Source: Artocarpus heterophyllus (Eukaryota; Streptophyta; Magnoliopsida; Rosales; Moraceae). Taken from it: a stretch of 64,000 nt of DNA. The translations under genes and the position numbers were made by a program. This document shows positions 21,700 through 32,943 of the stretch, in pieces. The stretch is taken from NCBI GenBank assembly GCA_025403435.1, contig CM046353.1, positions 17,571,875 through 17,635,874 of the forward strand, read 5' to 3'. Below the pieces are notes generated by a model. That model worked only from the letters and a program-made list of their open reading frames with translations, was not told where the DNA came from and did not search any database. Every line of letters begins with the position of its first letter. The stretch's first letter is position 1.

Positions 21700-24645
21700 G
21701 TAGTGAAGGGCAGGCCTAATGAGTTAGAGTTAAACATATGCAATAACATTAACCATACAAGATCAAAAGCGGAAACATGGATCGGCATTACCTCTGGCCA
21801 TAGATGTTGACTCTGCAAAACCGAATAAAGCTACTTTTGGCTCCACTGCTTTCTTCCTAGTCTCACGAATTTGAGAGCTTCTCAACTCTCTCAATCACCA
21901 AAGATAGTGCATAAAAGTGGATATATGATCGTTGAGTTGAGGGACCTCAAAAACAAGTGAATATATGGTGTATCTGAATAAAAAAAGGCTAGAACAAAAG
22001 CTGATGAAGGGGAATGGGCCACTAAAAAGTAATGTATTAAGTGCTCAGATAACTTCTATATAATATATTCATAGTACACCATAGTGTATATAGCACTATA
22101 ATATATAATTATTACATTCTCACACTTGGCCCACGCATTCCATCGTTTCGCATGTTAAGAAACAAAATACATAAATCTTGACGATAGATCCTCTAAAAAC
22201 GAGTATTATATTCTATGTATCTCATTGCATTATGTCCCTTCAATGTTAGCCCATATTTCTTAATGAATAAACTTTATGTTTATTTTAGGTCTTTCTTAGA
22301 TATATTTCTCAATTAAATAAATGAATATATATACAAATGAAATATGAGAAAATATCACAACTGAAATAGAGTTTCGTTGAAAATAAATTCATTCTTACAA
22401 CGAAAATTACATAAAGAACCAAGTCCCATACTATAGACATGATCCTTAAATTTGAACGATGGCATGCTTTTGGTCAAAGGATCAGCTATTATCAATTTAG
22501 TGTTAACGTGTTCAAATGACTATTGTTTTATCCTTGACACTTTTTTTATGGCCAAATACTAGTGTTTACTTTGACTACTACTCTTGTTATTTTGAAACAT
22601 AAAAACTACAGCTGAATTGTTATAGTATATTCTCCATGGCTTAGAAATCGAATACACAATTCTAAGCCCCATAAATGAAACTCTTTATCCATACACCATG
22701 CAAGGTAGCTTCAAAACAATATATGAACTAAACCTCCATAGTGGAAGTAGCAGATAGAGTCTCCTTTATGCTTCTCCAAGATATAGCTCCACTAGCAAAC
22801 ATAAAAATATACCTAGATGTTGAATTCTGTGAATCAACACAGCCAGTGAAGTTTGAATCAGAGTAGTCAATTATCTCTAGATTTTCAATTCATCTTTACA
22901 TAAGCATGTAATTTTTAGTCCCCTAAAGGTAGCTCATCACTTTTTTTGCAGCTTTCTAGTGGTCCATACCTAGATTGCTCTATCATTTTCCTAACATTCC
23001 CTCATCAAATGCAATGTCAAGTTTTGTGTAGACTCGAGCATACATAAGGCTTCCAACGATTGAAGCATATGGGATGTCCTTTATTTGTTCCCTTTAAGAA
23101 TTATTTTTGAGGCATTGGTTTAAATTAAATTTATCACCCTTCATAATGAGAGCTATACTTAGTGAACAATCTTTTATCCGAAATCTCTCTAAAATCTTGT
23201 TGATATAGGTTTTTTGAGACAGACCTAAAATATACCTCTAAATCTATCTCTATGGATTTTTATACTAATGGTATAAGATGCATCACCATATCCTTCATAT
23301 CAAAGTCTTAAGAGAGAAATTGTTTCACCTTATGTAGCAATTCCTTATCATTGGTTGCAAGTAAAATATCATCCGCATATAGTATTAGGAAAGGAAACAA
23401 ATTTTTCTCCCACTGACCTTCTGGTATATATATTGATCAATAATATTCTCTATGAATCTAAATGAAGAAATATCATCATGAAATTTTAAATACCACTGAT
23501 GAGATGCTTGTTTCAATCCATATATGGATTTCTTAAGCTTGCATACCAAATGCTCACTATTAATAGAGGAAAATCCTTTTGGTTGTTTCATATAAACTTG
23601 ATCTTCCTCTAGATCTCTATTTGGAAAAGTTATTTTCACATCTATTTGTTGCAACTCTAAGTAAAAATGTGCAACTAACGCCATAATAATACGAAAAGAA
23701 TCTTTTTTAGATACATGAGAAAAGGTCTCATTGTAATCGATTCCTTCCTTTTAAGTGAATCCTTTAGCGATGAGTTTTTCTTTATATCTTTCAATGTTGC
23801 TCATGAGTCTTTCTTTGTCTTAAAGACCCACTTACATCCTATAGCTTTTCAGTATTGGGCAACTTGATAAGATCCTAGACTCTATCAGATGCCATAGAAT
23901 TCATCTCATCTTTCGTGGCATCATACCATAAATTTGATGCTTTACAACTCATGGCTTGTAAAAATATTTTAGGATCATTTTCGGCTTTAATGTTACAGTC
24001 TAATTATTGCAGATACATAATATAATCACTAGAAATTGTTGATTGCTTTATTCTAGTAGATCTTCTTAATCTTGTATCAACATTTTCTTGAGAAACATGT
24101 TGTTCAACAATTTCAGGCATTTTCTGAATAATTTGATCTACTGAATTATTATCAGTAGTTTGTAGAACTTCAATGATCGGTTATCCAACACTTGTTTGAA
24201 CTTAAGGAGTGTGTGAACAACAATCAATCTATCACTTGAGCAGGAAGGTTGAGTATCAAAATAATCTTTCTCAAAAACAATGTTTTGTGATAGATCACTC
24301 CACCGATCAAGTCATTCTCTTTTTTGATTCCATAATCTTAGTTCTATAAGATGGACAATAAAATTTATATCTTTTAAACCTTTTGATATATCTAATGAAA
24401 TATCACTTATAGTCCTTGGATCCAGCCTGTCTGTTATAAACTTTTACTTCATACGGACATCCCCAAATATATATATATATCGAAAACTAGTTTTCCAATC
24501 TTTCCATAATTCAAATACAATCTTTGGGACAGCCTTAGTTGAAACTTAGTTTAATATATATCTAGCCATTTTAAAAGCTTCAGTCGACAAGGATTCAAGA
24601 TGTTTGGAAGGACTATGCATTCTTCTCACCATGTCCATTAAGTAT
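21700..24645 (-). mobile_element. Truncated, decayed Ty1/Copia retrotransposon
   Basis: Minus-strand fragments in order: integrase tail with DMVRRMHSPSKHLES and AFKMARYIL (near 24640-24540), RT with VDVKTTF-like IDVKITFPN, DLEEDQVYMKQPKGF and KKSIYGLKQASHQWY (23684-23385), and an RNase H end with ADPLTKSMPSF near 22490. Frameshifts are frequent. A polypurine-like AAGTGTGAGAA at about 22127-22137 sits next to sequence that may be the 3' LTR (ending at about 22126 on the plus strand). I could not find the 5' LTR, gag or target duplication. Confidence 0.75.
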
Positions 24646-26658
24646 GGATATATTTTATGTGTATGGATTCCTCTATATATGACTATTTTAATCAGATAAC
24701 TTCTTTATGGGTTATTTGAATTAAAATTGAGACTCTATAAAAGATACTCGGGTCAAATAAGATAGGTTTATTTAATTGGTTCAAATTGGGTGAATTAGAT
24801 ACGTCTGAGGAGTTCCAATCTGAGTTTGGCTACTAGGCAGCGACATCGTGATCGACCGCATTATGAAGGCATGGTTGACCTCACTTGGATAATCAACAAA
24901 ACATGTTTCATGTGGTTTTACTTAGAAATTAATCCATACACGAATTTTAAAGTCGAATTTGATAAGGACTAACCCTAAATCTGACTACTATAAAAATGGA
25001 ACTATTTTTCTTTATTCTTTAGATCATTTGAGAAGTATAGAGAGAGTATTCTAGTAAGAGAAACTTTGAAACTCCTAAAGAACTATTGCTCAACATTTGA
25101 AACCTTAGCTCTTGGTTTTCTCAACTGGTTAGAATGAGAGGTCATCAGAGAAAAAACTGTACGATGTGCTACTACACGCATTCTAATTGTGGAAAGAAAA
25201 TAGCAACGAAGACCAGTTGGTTGAGGTTCTTTTGAAACATTCTTCTCTAGCTGGAGTTTCTACAGTCTTCGGTCTACCAAAGAGGCATGTAAGATCTTTT
25301 ATTAATTTATGTACTTAGCATGTCAAACTTGTTGCTTAAAAATGACTTTAATTTTAAAATTTTTAAAATTTCGCTATGTATTATTTTCCAATAATGAAAA
25401 TTTTGATTAAGGAACAAGCTTATTAAGAAATAAATGGCTAAACTGTTAAGAAATAAGGTTAAATAAAAGAAATGAACGGTTAACATAATTGTTGTATTAT
25501 CGATCAAATAGGTTAATGATAAGAAAAGTTAAGCTAATGGTTGGGTATCGTTTGAACTAGACACAAAGCTGACTAATAAAAGGGAAATGATAAACTGGGA
25601 ACATTAAAGCTCTATTTAGGTAAGTTTCAAACCTCACCTATAGCATAAAGAAAATGAATTTCAAATACTTTATAAATGTTTGAAATGTATGGCATTTGTT
25701 ATACATAATGTTTTAAAGTTCAAGTCATGATTTGCATTATTATTGCAATTGTTATATTTAATGTTTAGGTATTAAGTTATGTCATATAACATGTTTACTA
25801 AAGATTACAAGATTGGTAATCTTACTCTCAAGTTGAGATAAAAAAGTGTCATACCAGCCTCCCGACCTAAGGGGATTGTTATGCTAAGTTATGTTAGTGT
25901 TCAATGGTCAAACATGTTTGGTACGTACTCTTGGGCTTATAGTTTAAGAAAGTTAAGAATAATAATAAAAAATTCATAAAAGAGCATAAATAGAATTATG
26001 CATTATGACAATGTTTGCATTCTTTTAAAGAAGTGATCTTACAAATAATGTTTATGATAAACATTTTATAAGAAATATGTTACAATGAACAACGTTTTGT
26101 GGAAACGTTTTACGATAAATGTTTATGAGAACTATTTCAAGGAGGAAGTTTACGAGAAATGTTTATTGAAAGATGTTTTACGAGAAAAGTTTTAAGAAGA
26201 AAGATTTAATGTTTTGTGAGATTAGTTTAAACTTACTGAGCAAAAGTTAATTATAAGTTCCTTCATGTTGTAAGTGGTCCTATAGGAGACTAGGATAACT
26301 GGTTCAAGAGCTTGGTGATGTGGTGAGACAGTGACAAAGGTTAGGTATGGATACCTCTATATTAGTGTTCTGCTGTTTTAACAAAACATTTCATAGTTTG
26401 GAAAGTTGTCCTAAAAGTTTTAAGAAAGCAAGTGTTTAAAGACATATCTTATAAGAAATGTTAAACATTTTTCAATATTTTATGAAATGTTTTATTGAGT
26501 TAAGTTTTAAATTATGTCGTAACGGAAGTCGCAATGGTTTCAAGTATGTTTAAAAGGAAAAAAATTTACCCTGTATGTTCTTACTAACAAGTAAGATTAA
26601 TATTAAGAACTTATGTTAAAGCAAGTCAAGTGACAGCTCTAAAAGATGGGTCGTTACA
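24646..26658 (+). mobile_element. Possible solo LTR (unresolved)
   Basis: About 2 kb without coding sequence, ending GGGTCGTTACA, a form common at plant LTR 3' ends. The interior resembles gypsy LTRs (AGGTAAGTTTCAAACCTCACC near 25620, AAACTTACTGAGC near 26230). I could not define the 5' end or a target duplication, so the call is tentative. Confidence 0.3.
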
Positions 26659-26676
26659 ATAATAAATCTAAATCAT

Positions 26677-27760
26677 GAAAATAAAGAAGGCTCTGGACTT
26701 TCCAACTCTGCTTCAAGTCTGGCCACTTCCTTCTTCAAATGCTGCACTAATCTTTCATCTGAAATAATCTGCAAAAGAAATTTATGTTTAGTTTAGATAG
26801 AAAGGCTGGCTTCATCTGTATAGGCAAAAGGAAAATGGCAAACTGCGTGTGACATGTCATGAGATCCATGGGTTTTCCTTCTGATTAATAACAAGTATGA
26901 GATTATACTTTGCTGCTAATCATATCATGTTTACTTGGGCGTTGTTAGTAACTTCTTATGCGCTTGTTGCAAATGCAAGTGCATTCCTTCTTTGCTACAT
27001 TTGGCTTAGAGATGGGATCATGGTGCATATAATTGCAGTCTGAGCATTTCCTGCAAATGAATACTGCAATATTGGAGTAAATTTCGAATTTGTGTATGAT
27101 ATATGGCCGCTTCCTTTTCAGGAAGCCTCATATGACAAGGAATCACACTGCTGAAAAAACTTAATTACTCACAGTAACTAGTGTCAAAACATAAAAGTAT
27201 ATTAGCAAAACTAACTGCTAATTTCCATATTCTGTATGCTTAAAATGAAACTTATCAGAATTTACGGCCATTCAACTCATCAGAATTTTGGTAAATAAGG
27301 GTAACATAAAAATATTACTACAGATACTTTGGTCTTCATAAGGGACTCAATCAGCTATCATATCACTTTTCTCCATTTTTAAGGTTTAGAGTAAGAAGAT
27401 AACAAATCTTTTACTTCTACCTATACACAAGAGAGATCAAGAGAAGTTAAACAAATTGAAGTTATAAATGCAGTATTGGAATTTTGCATTTGCTCACCTT
27501 ATCTTCCTAATCACTGTTGTAACTGTCAACAACTTCTGTTGATATGATTGCCTTCTGTTAGTCTTGTACCATCTGCTTTTACTTGGGACGCACGTTCACT
27601 TCCAGCCAGGTCTACAAGATTCTGAAAAGTTTCGGAATTTTAATTAAGCAAAATATATTGGGCAGGCATTTAAGCTTACCAACCTGGCTACAAAGGACTT
27701 CACACAACCTGAACTTTCCCGAAGGCTGCTCTCCACGCTTGAAATTAATAAAGTGAAACT
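26677..27760 (-). pseudogene. Kinesin motor domain pseudogene, KIN-7 type
   Basis: Four exon-like blocks on the minus strand match a KIN-7 kinesin motor in order. (1) from about 27745 to 27680, RVESSLRESSGCVKSFVARL, with donor GTAAGC. (2) 27621-27498, [20 protein letters not shown] then [10 protein letters not shown], with acceptor CAG and donor GTGAGC; it is frameshifted just after INRS. (3) about 27115-26915, [27 protein letters not shown], an in-frame stop, then EVTNNAQVNM. (4) about 26770-26685, SDERLVQHLKKEVARLEAEL, the start of the neck/coiled coil. The P-loop and earlier exons are absent. Retained splice sites mean a decayed gene copy, not a processed retrocopy. A Copia element (28306-32938) lies ~550 bp upstream. 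Confidence 0.85.
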
Positions 27761-27817
27761 ATTTCATTAGAGTTGGACGTACAAACAAGACATGCAATTC
27801 TTTGATATATATATATA

Positions 27818-27860
<43 letters not shown>

Positions 27861-28300
27861 GGTAATGAACACGATTGATTGTTAATTCGCCAAAACTACA
27901 ACATAGAGAAGAATTTTTTATTTTTAGTCCTATCTCGTTGTTTTATGAAAAGCAAATGAACGAAGTTGGAACTAGTTATTGCTAAAACACTGTCAAGGCA
28001 GAATGCATTGGAAAAGAAAGTTCAATCCATATTGATGCAATCATTTACTTTGATGGGGAAATGGTTCATAAATTAAGCATATCAGCCTGAATTTTAGTCA
28101 AAAAAAAAAAAAAAAAACAGCATATCAGTCTGATTATTTGATGTGAATTCTAGCTTTTATCCTTTTGAGAAGTTTCTCCCACTTGCCTGGTTGCCTTTGA
28201 GCTGAAAACTCGTTAATATAATAGAAAGGCAGATGAGGGATTCAACGGCGAGTATGAGAACAGGAATCCTCAAAGCTTCTTTGTATCTGCTGAGGTTTTC
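27761..28300. repeat. Intergenic with TA/TG microsatellite
   Basis: A (TA)n(TG)n(TA)n run at about 27808-27857. The rest holds nothing that I recognise. Missing 5' exons of the kinesin were looked for here and not found. Confidence 0.5.
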
Positions 28301-28305
28301 GTACT

Positions 28306-28600
28306 TGTTGTTTGAAGGCTGCAATATAGTGCAGAGATAATAATCGAATGAAGGAATAATGAAAAGGCAGTAAGGAATTCTTAAGAAGAATATCAAAGAA
28401 GTGTACATCTTTATTGAATTCAATGCTTACATTTAAAGACTTAAAAATAACTAATTACTAAGATTTTGTCCTATAATTATGCTAAGATTAAACATAAAAT
28501 CAGAACATTAACAACTTACTGGATACTAGGAAACAAACTTTGAAATATTCAAAAAACAAATCAACTAACGTGGCAGCAGTCCTAAACATAACAGCTAACA
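28306..28600 (-). repeat. 3' LTR of the Copia at 28306-32938
   Basis: 295 bp, TGTTGTTTGAAGG..CAGCTAACA. It pairs with 32644-32938. Differences noticed include ATATCAAAG versus ATATCGAAG and TTACTGGAT versus TTCCTAGAT. Confidence 0.9.
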
Positions 28601-28612
28601 CTCCTCCTTGCT

Positions 28613-28981
28613 TTAGTGACTGCAAATACCAAGTTTCATTCTTAGGGACTCAAACTTGCTAGCTTGTAAGGGTTTAGTAAAAACATCAACTATTTGCTCT
28701 TCTGTTTTGCAATAAACAAGAGTTACAGCCCCATCCTTCTGCACTTCCCTCAAGAAAAATAGCTTGATGTTGAAATGTTTAGTTTTCCCATGAAAAACAG
28801 GATTGTGAGAAATTGCTATTGCAGCTTGGTTATCAACAAAGATCTTAGTGTCCTCTTTCTGCTCCAAATGAAGATCACTCAATATCTTCCTTAGCCACAA
28901 AGCTTGATTAACAGCAGCAGTTGCAGCAACAAACTCTGCTTCAGCAGTAGATTGAGCTACTGTTTCTTGTTTTTTTGAACT
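28613..28981 (-). pseudogene. Copia RNase H, C-terminal part
   Basis: Continues the pol frame after the stop at 28982-28984 with SSKKQETVAQSTAEAEFVA, then IFVDNQAAIAI, GKTKHFNIKLFFLREV, EEQIVDVFTKPL and the natural stop just before the polypurine tract. These are the standard Copia RNase H motifs. Only the single nonsense codon separates it from the rest of pol. Confidence 0.9.
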
Positions 28982-31233
28982 CTATGAAAAAATGCCTGAT
29001 CCAAAACTAAAGCAGTACCCTGAGGTACTTTTCATGTCATCAGTAGATCCTGCCCAGTCACTATCAGAGAAACCAAACAATTTGAACTCCTTGCTTTTCT
29101 TAAACTTGATGCCAAAATTGATTGTCCCTTTGATGTATCTAACCACCCTCTTAGCAGCCTTCATGTGTATTTCACTTGCACAGTGCATGAACCGAGATAA
29201 AATATTCACAGCAATCAAGATGTCAGGTCTTGTTGTTGTAAGATACATAAGACACCCAATTAAACTTCTAAACTGTGCCTTATCTACTTTTTCGATTCCA
29301 TCTTCCTTGCTCAACTTTTCTTTTTGATTCATAGGAGTGCTCATTGACTTGCAATCTTCCATATGAAACTTTTTGAGAATTTCCTTTGCATACTTCTTTT
29401 GACAAATGAAAACTTCATCTTGACTTTGTTTGATCTCCATTCCGAGAAAATAAGTCATCAATCCTAGATCAGTCATCTCTAATACTTTCATCATTTCCAT
29501 CTTAAATTCATAAATCAAAACTGTATTATCTCTAGTTACCAAAAGATCATCAACATAAAGAGAGAGAACAAGGATATTACCCTCACAGTGCTTGATGTAA
29601 AGAGTGGACTCAGATAAGCTTTTTTTAAAACCTAAGCTTACCAGATGATCATCAATTCTGTTGTACCAGGCTCTTGGAGCTTGCTTCAAACCATAGAGAA
29701 CCTTCTTGAGGAGATAAACTTTGTCTTCTTCTCCTTTCTTCACAAAGCCTTCAGGTTGTTCAACATAAATCTCTTCTTGCAAGAAACCATTTAGGAATGC
29801 TGATTTAACATCCAACTGGTACACTTTCCAGCTCTTTTGTGCTGCAACTACAAGTAGAATCCTGATGGTGTCTAGTCTAGCCACAGGTGCAAATGTGTCT
29901 GAGTAGTCCACACCAAAAATCTGAGCGTAGCCTTTAACCACAAGCCTCGCTTTGTGCTTGTTGATGGAGCCATCAGCATTTAGCTTGGTTTTGAACACCC
30001 ATTTGACCCCAATGACTTTTCTATCATGAGGTCTTTTAACAAGCTGCCATGTCTTGTTTTTCTCAATCATGTGTACCTCCTCTTCCATTGCAATCATCCA
30101 GTTTTGATCAAGTTTTGCTTCATCAAAACTTGCAGGTTCACAAACAGCAATATTGCATCTCTGATAAATGTCAGAGAGCAATCTAGTGCCTCTAACTGGA
30201 ATGTTATCCACAATCTCATTTTGCCAATCTTCATCTCTCTGTCCCTCGACATTTCTGACAGGAAGTTTTCCTTTTAGTTGATTTGTGGCTTGATTTGAGT
30301 CCTTTAAGGTCTCCCAGCTCCATTCTTCATTTTCCACAAAGTGCACATCTCTGCTAATGACAATGTTCCCTGTTTGTGGTTGAAATATTTTGTAAGCTTT
30401 GGATATTGTGTTGTAGCCTACAAAAATGCCTTGTATTGCCCTTTTGTCTAGTTTATCATGCTTAACATGAGGAACATAGGTAAAGCACAAACAACCAAAC
30501 ACTTTAAGGAAGTTTAGAGATGGTTTATATCCAAACCAAGCTTCAAATGGTGTCTTGTTCTTCACTGCGTTTGTGGGAAGCCTGTTTTGAAGAAAAACAG
30601 TTGTATTCGCTGCCTCAGCCCAGAATTGCTTTGGTAAGTTTTTCTCATGTAGCATGCATCTTGTCATTTCTAGAATATATCTATTTCTTCTTTCACTAAC
30701 TCCATTTTGTTGTGGAGTGTAGGGTGCAGTAAGTTGGTGTTCTATGCCTGCTTCTACACAAAATAAATTGAATTTTTCTGAGGTGTATTCTTTTCCATTA
30801 TTTGACCTTAGGACTTGAATATTGCAGCCACTTTGGTTTTCCACCATTTTCTTGAACTTCCAAAACACTCCAGCCACTTCTGACTTGAATTTTAAGAAGA
30901 AAATCCAGCAAAATCTTGTAAAGTCATCAATGAAAGCTATATAGTAAAGGCTACCATTGAGAGAGGGTGTTCTTTGTGGTCCTGCTAGATCAGTGTGGAT
31001 TAATTGAAGCTTCTGTGTTGCTCTCCAAGCTGTTTTTGGAAATGGTTGTCTGTGTTGCTTTCCAAATTGACACGCCTTGCAGTGAGGAAGATGATGTTCT
31101 AGAAACGGTAAATCCCTTACTAATTGTTTTGTTTGAAGCAGTAGTAGACCTTGATGATGATAATGTCCGAGCCTCTTATGCCATATCTCCGTGACACTTT
31201 CCTTAGTAGGAAAAGCAACTTGCTCCTCCTCAA
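28982..31233 (-). pseudogene. Copia integrase and reverse transcriptase
   Basis: The frame is open from the frameshift near 31233 to the stop at 28982. Motifs in order: HKRLGH (GAG-pre-integrase), a HX..CKACQFGK zinc region, FIDDFTR, GKEYTSEKFNLFC, TPYTPQQNGVSERRNR-type integrase core (APYTPQQNGVSERRNR), then RT with NKTWQLV, KARLVVKGYAQ, YQLDVKSAFLNG, LKKVLYGLKQAPRAWY, SLYVDDLLV (catalytic YVDD), YFLGMEI and TRPDI, and the first RNase H segment SDSDWAGSTDD. It ends at GIFS followed by TAG where these proteins normally have Trp. Except for the lesions the protein looks intact. Confidence 0.92.
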
Positions 31234-32586
31234 TGGATTAAGTGTGAAGCTCTTTCCTCTCATCTTGACCTTGAACATATCTTGATCAGATGCATCCTTT
31301 ATTAGGCAATATTTGTCTTCAAAATGTACTTTGAATCCTTTCTCTATCAACTGACCAACACTTAACAGATTTTGGTCAATTTTTGGGACATAGAGAACAT
31401 CAACAATAAATTTTGTACCTAAGCAACATGCAATTGCAATAGTGCCTTTTCCTTTGACTGCAATGTGTTGTCCATTGTCGATCCTGACTCTTGAAGTCTC
31501 AGTGTCTTTTAATTCCTTGAACAAGTCCTTGTCATATGTCATATGGTTAGTGCAACTACTATCAATTAACCAGCACTCACTTGAATCACTACCTGAGAAA
31601 CAAGTAGCAACAATGAGCTGATCCTCCTCCTCTTGATCAGCAACTTGAGCCTCTGCTTCTTGCTGTTGAATTTTACTCTTGCAAATCATGGCTTCATGAC
31701 CAAGTTGATTACACCTGCTGCATTTTGCATCAGGTCTCCTCCAACATTTAAAAGGAGGGTGACCTTTTTTACCACAATGTTGACGTGGAGGATGAATTCT
31801 CTTTGGACTTCTAGTCTTGTTCTTATTGTTGTTTGCTCTAGCATTGCTGATTGCTATAGCATCACCACTTGTAGCAAAATTAATCTTGCTCTTCTTCTTC
31901 CACATTTTCCCTCCTTCTTGATGTTTGGCTGACAGTGCTGCTTCAACGGCTCCTTCTTGCCTCATGACCCTTCTTTGCTCTTGTGCCTGCAAAGCATTTA
32001 AGAGCTCTACCAAGGTAATCTTGGACAGGTCCTTGGTGTTTTCCAAGGTCGTAATGGTTGCCTTAAACTTTTCAGGCACCGTTACTAGGATCTTTTCAAC
32101 AATCCTCGAGTCGGGTAGATCAGAACCAAGCAGTCTTACCTTGTTGGCAATGCTTAGAAGTTTGTCAGAATACTCTTTAATGGTTTCTGATTCCTTCATT
32201 TTTTGCAGTTCAAAATCTCTGATGAAATTCAGCACTTGCATTCCTTTGATCCTCTCATTTCCTTCATATTCTGATTTGAGGTAATCCCAGATTGCTTTTG
32301 CTGATTTGAGTGACATGATTCGGATGAAGATAGTCAATGAAACAGAAGCAAACAAACAAGCCTTTGCTTTTGACTTCTTTGTTTTTCTGTCCTTTTGATT
32401 CTTGATCTGAGCCATTGTGGGATTGTTTGGCAGAGGAGGAACCTCATAATCCTCTTCTACAGCTTCCTAGAGATCCAGTGCATCCAGGTAGGTCTCCATT
32501 CTCACAGCCCAAATCTGATAATTTTCACCATTGAATACTGGAGGAGCAATTGATGAAAAGCTGGTGTCTGTGTCCATGGCATTCAT
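31120..32586 (-). pseudogene. Copia gag and protease
   Basis: Starts at the Met codon 32586-32584 and is interrupted by TAG at 32467-32469. An open frame then runs from 32415. It contains the Copia gag core (AKAIWDYLKSEYEGNERIKG, SIANKVRLLGSDL), a zinc knuckle CSRCNQLGHEAMIC (CX2CX4HX4C) preceded by a second that lacks its first Cys (QHCGKKGHPPFKC), and the protease segment CWLIDSSCTNHMTYD, with DSS where DSG is usual. The frame shifts near 31233; the last ~35 residues of this frame (to 31120) are out-of-frame tail. Confidence 0.9.
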
Positions 32587-32643
32587 CTGAATTCAAGCTC
32601 AGTCTTCCACAGGTTTCTTAAGAAAAAACGCTCTAGTACCAAT

Positions 32644-32938
32644 TGTTGTTTGAAGGCTGCAATATAGTGCAGAGATAATAATCGAATGAAGGAATAATGA
32701 AAAGGCAGTAAGGAATTCTTAAGAAGAATATCGAAGAAGTGTACATCTTTATTGAATTCAATGCTTACATTCAAAGACTTAAAAATAACTAACTACTAAG
32801 ATTTTGTCCTATAATTATGCTAAGATTAAACATAAAATCAGAACATTAACAACTTCCTAGATACTAGGAAACAAACTTTGAAATATTCAAAAAACAAATC
32901 AACTAACGTGGCAGCAGTCCTAAACATAACAGCTAACA
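32644..32938 (-). repeat. 5' LTR of the Copia at 28306-32938
   Basis: 295 bp. It is followed on the minus strand by the primer site TTGGTACTAGAGC (about 32630-32643). Confidence 0.9.
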
Positions 32939-32943
32939 GTACT

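Larger units (their letters stand above)
28306..32938 (-). mobile_element. Nearly complete Ty1/Copia retrotransposon with three lesions
   Basis: 4633 bp. LTRs 28306-28600 and 32644-32938 (295 bp each, TGTTG..AACA) differ at about five positions. The target duplication is GTACT at 28301-28305 and 32939-32943. On the minus strand a primer site TTGGTACTAGAGC lies next to the 5' LTR and a polypurine tract AAGGAGGAG next to the 3' LTR. One polyprotein (gag-PR-IN-RT-RNase H) runs from about 32586 to 28613. It is broken by a stop at 32467-32469, a one-base frameshift near 31233 and a stop at 28982-28984. The LTR divergence shows it is older than the LOG-carrying element but still fairly young. Confidence 0.95.

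Noticed and set aside
24646..26658. A second complete LTR retrotransposon
   Set aside because: Only one LTR-like edge (GGGTCGTTACA) is convincing. I could find no 5' edge, target duplication or partner, so it is listed only as a weak solo-LTR candidate.
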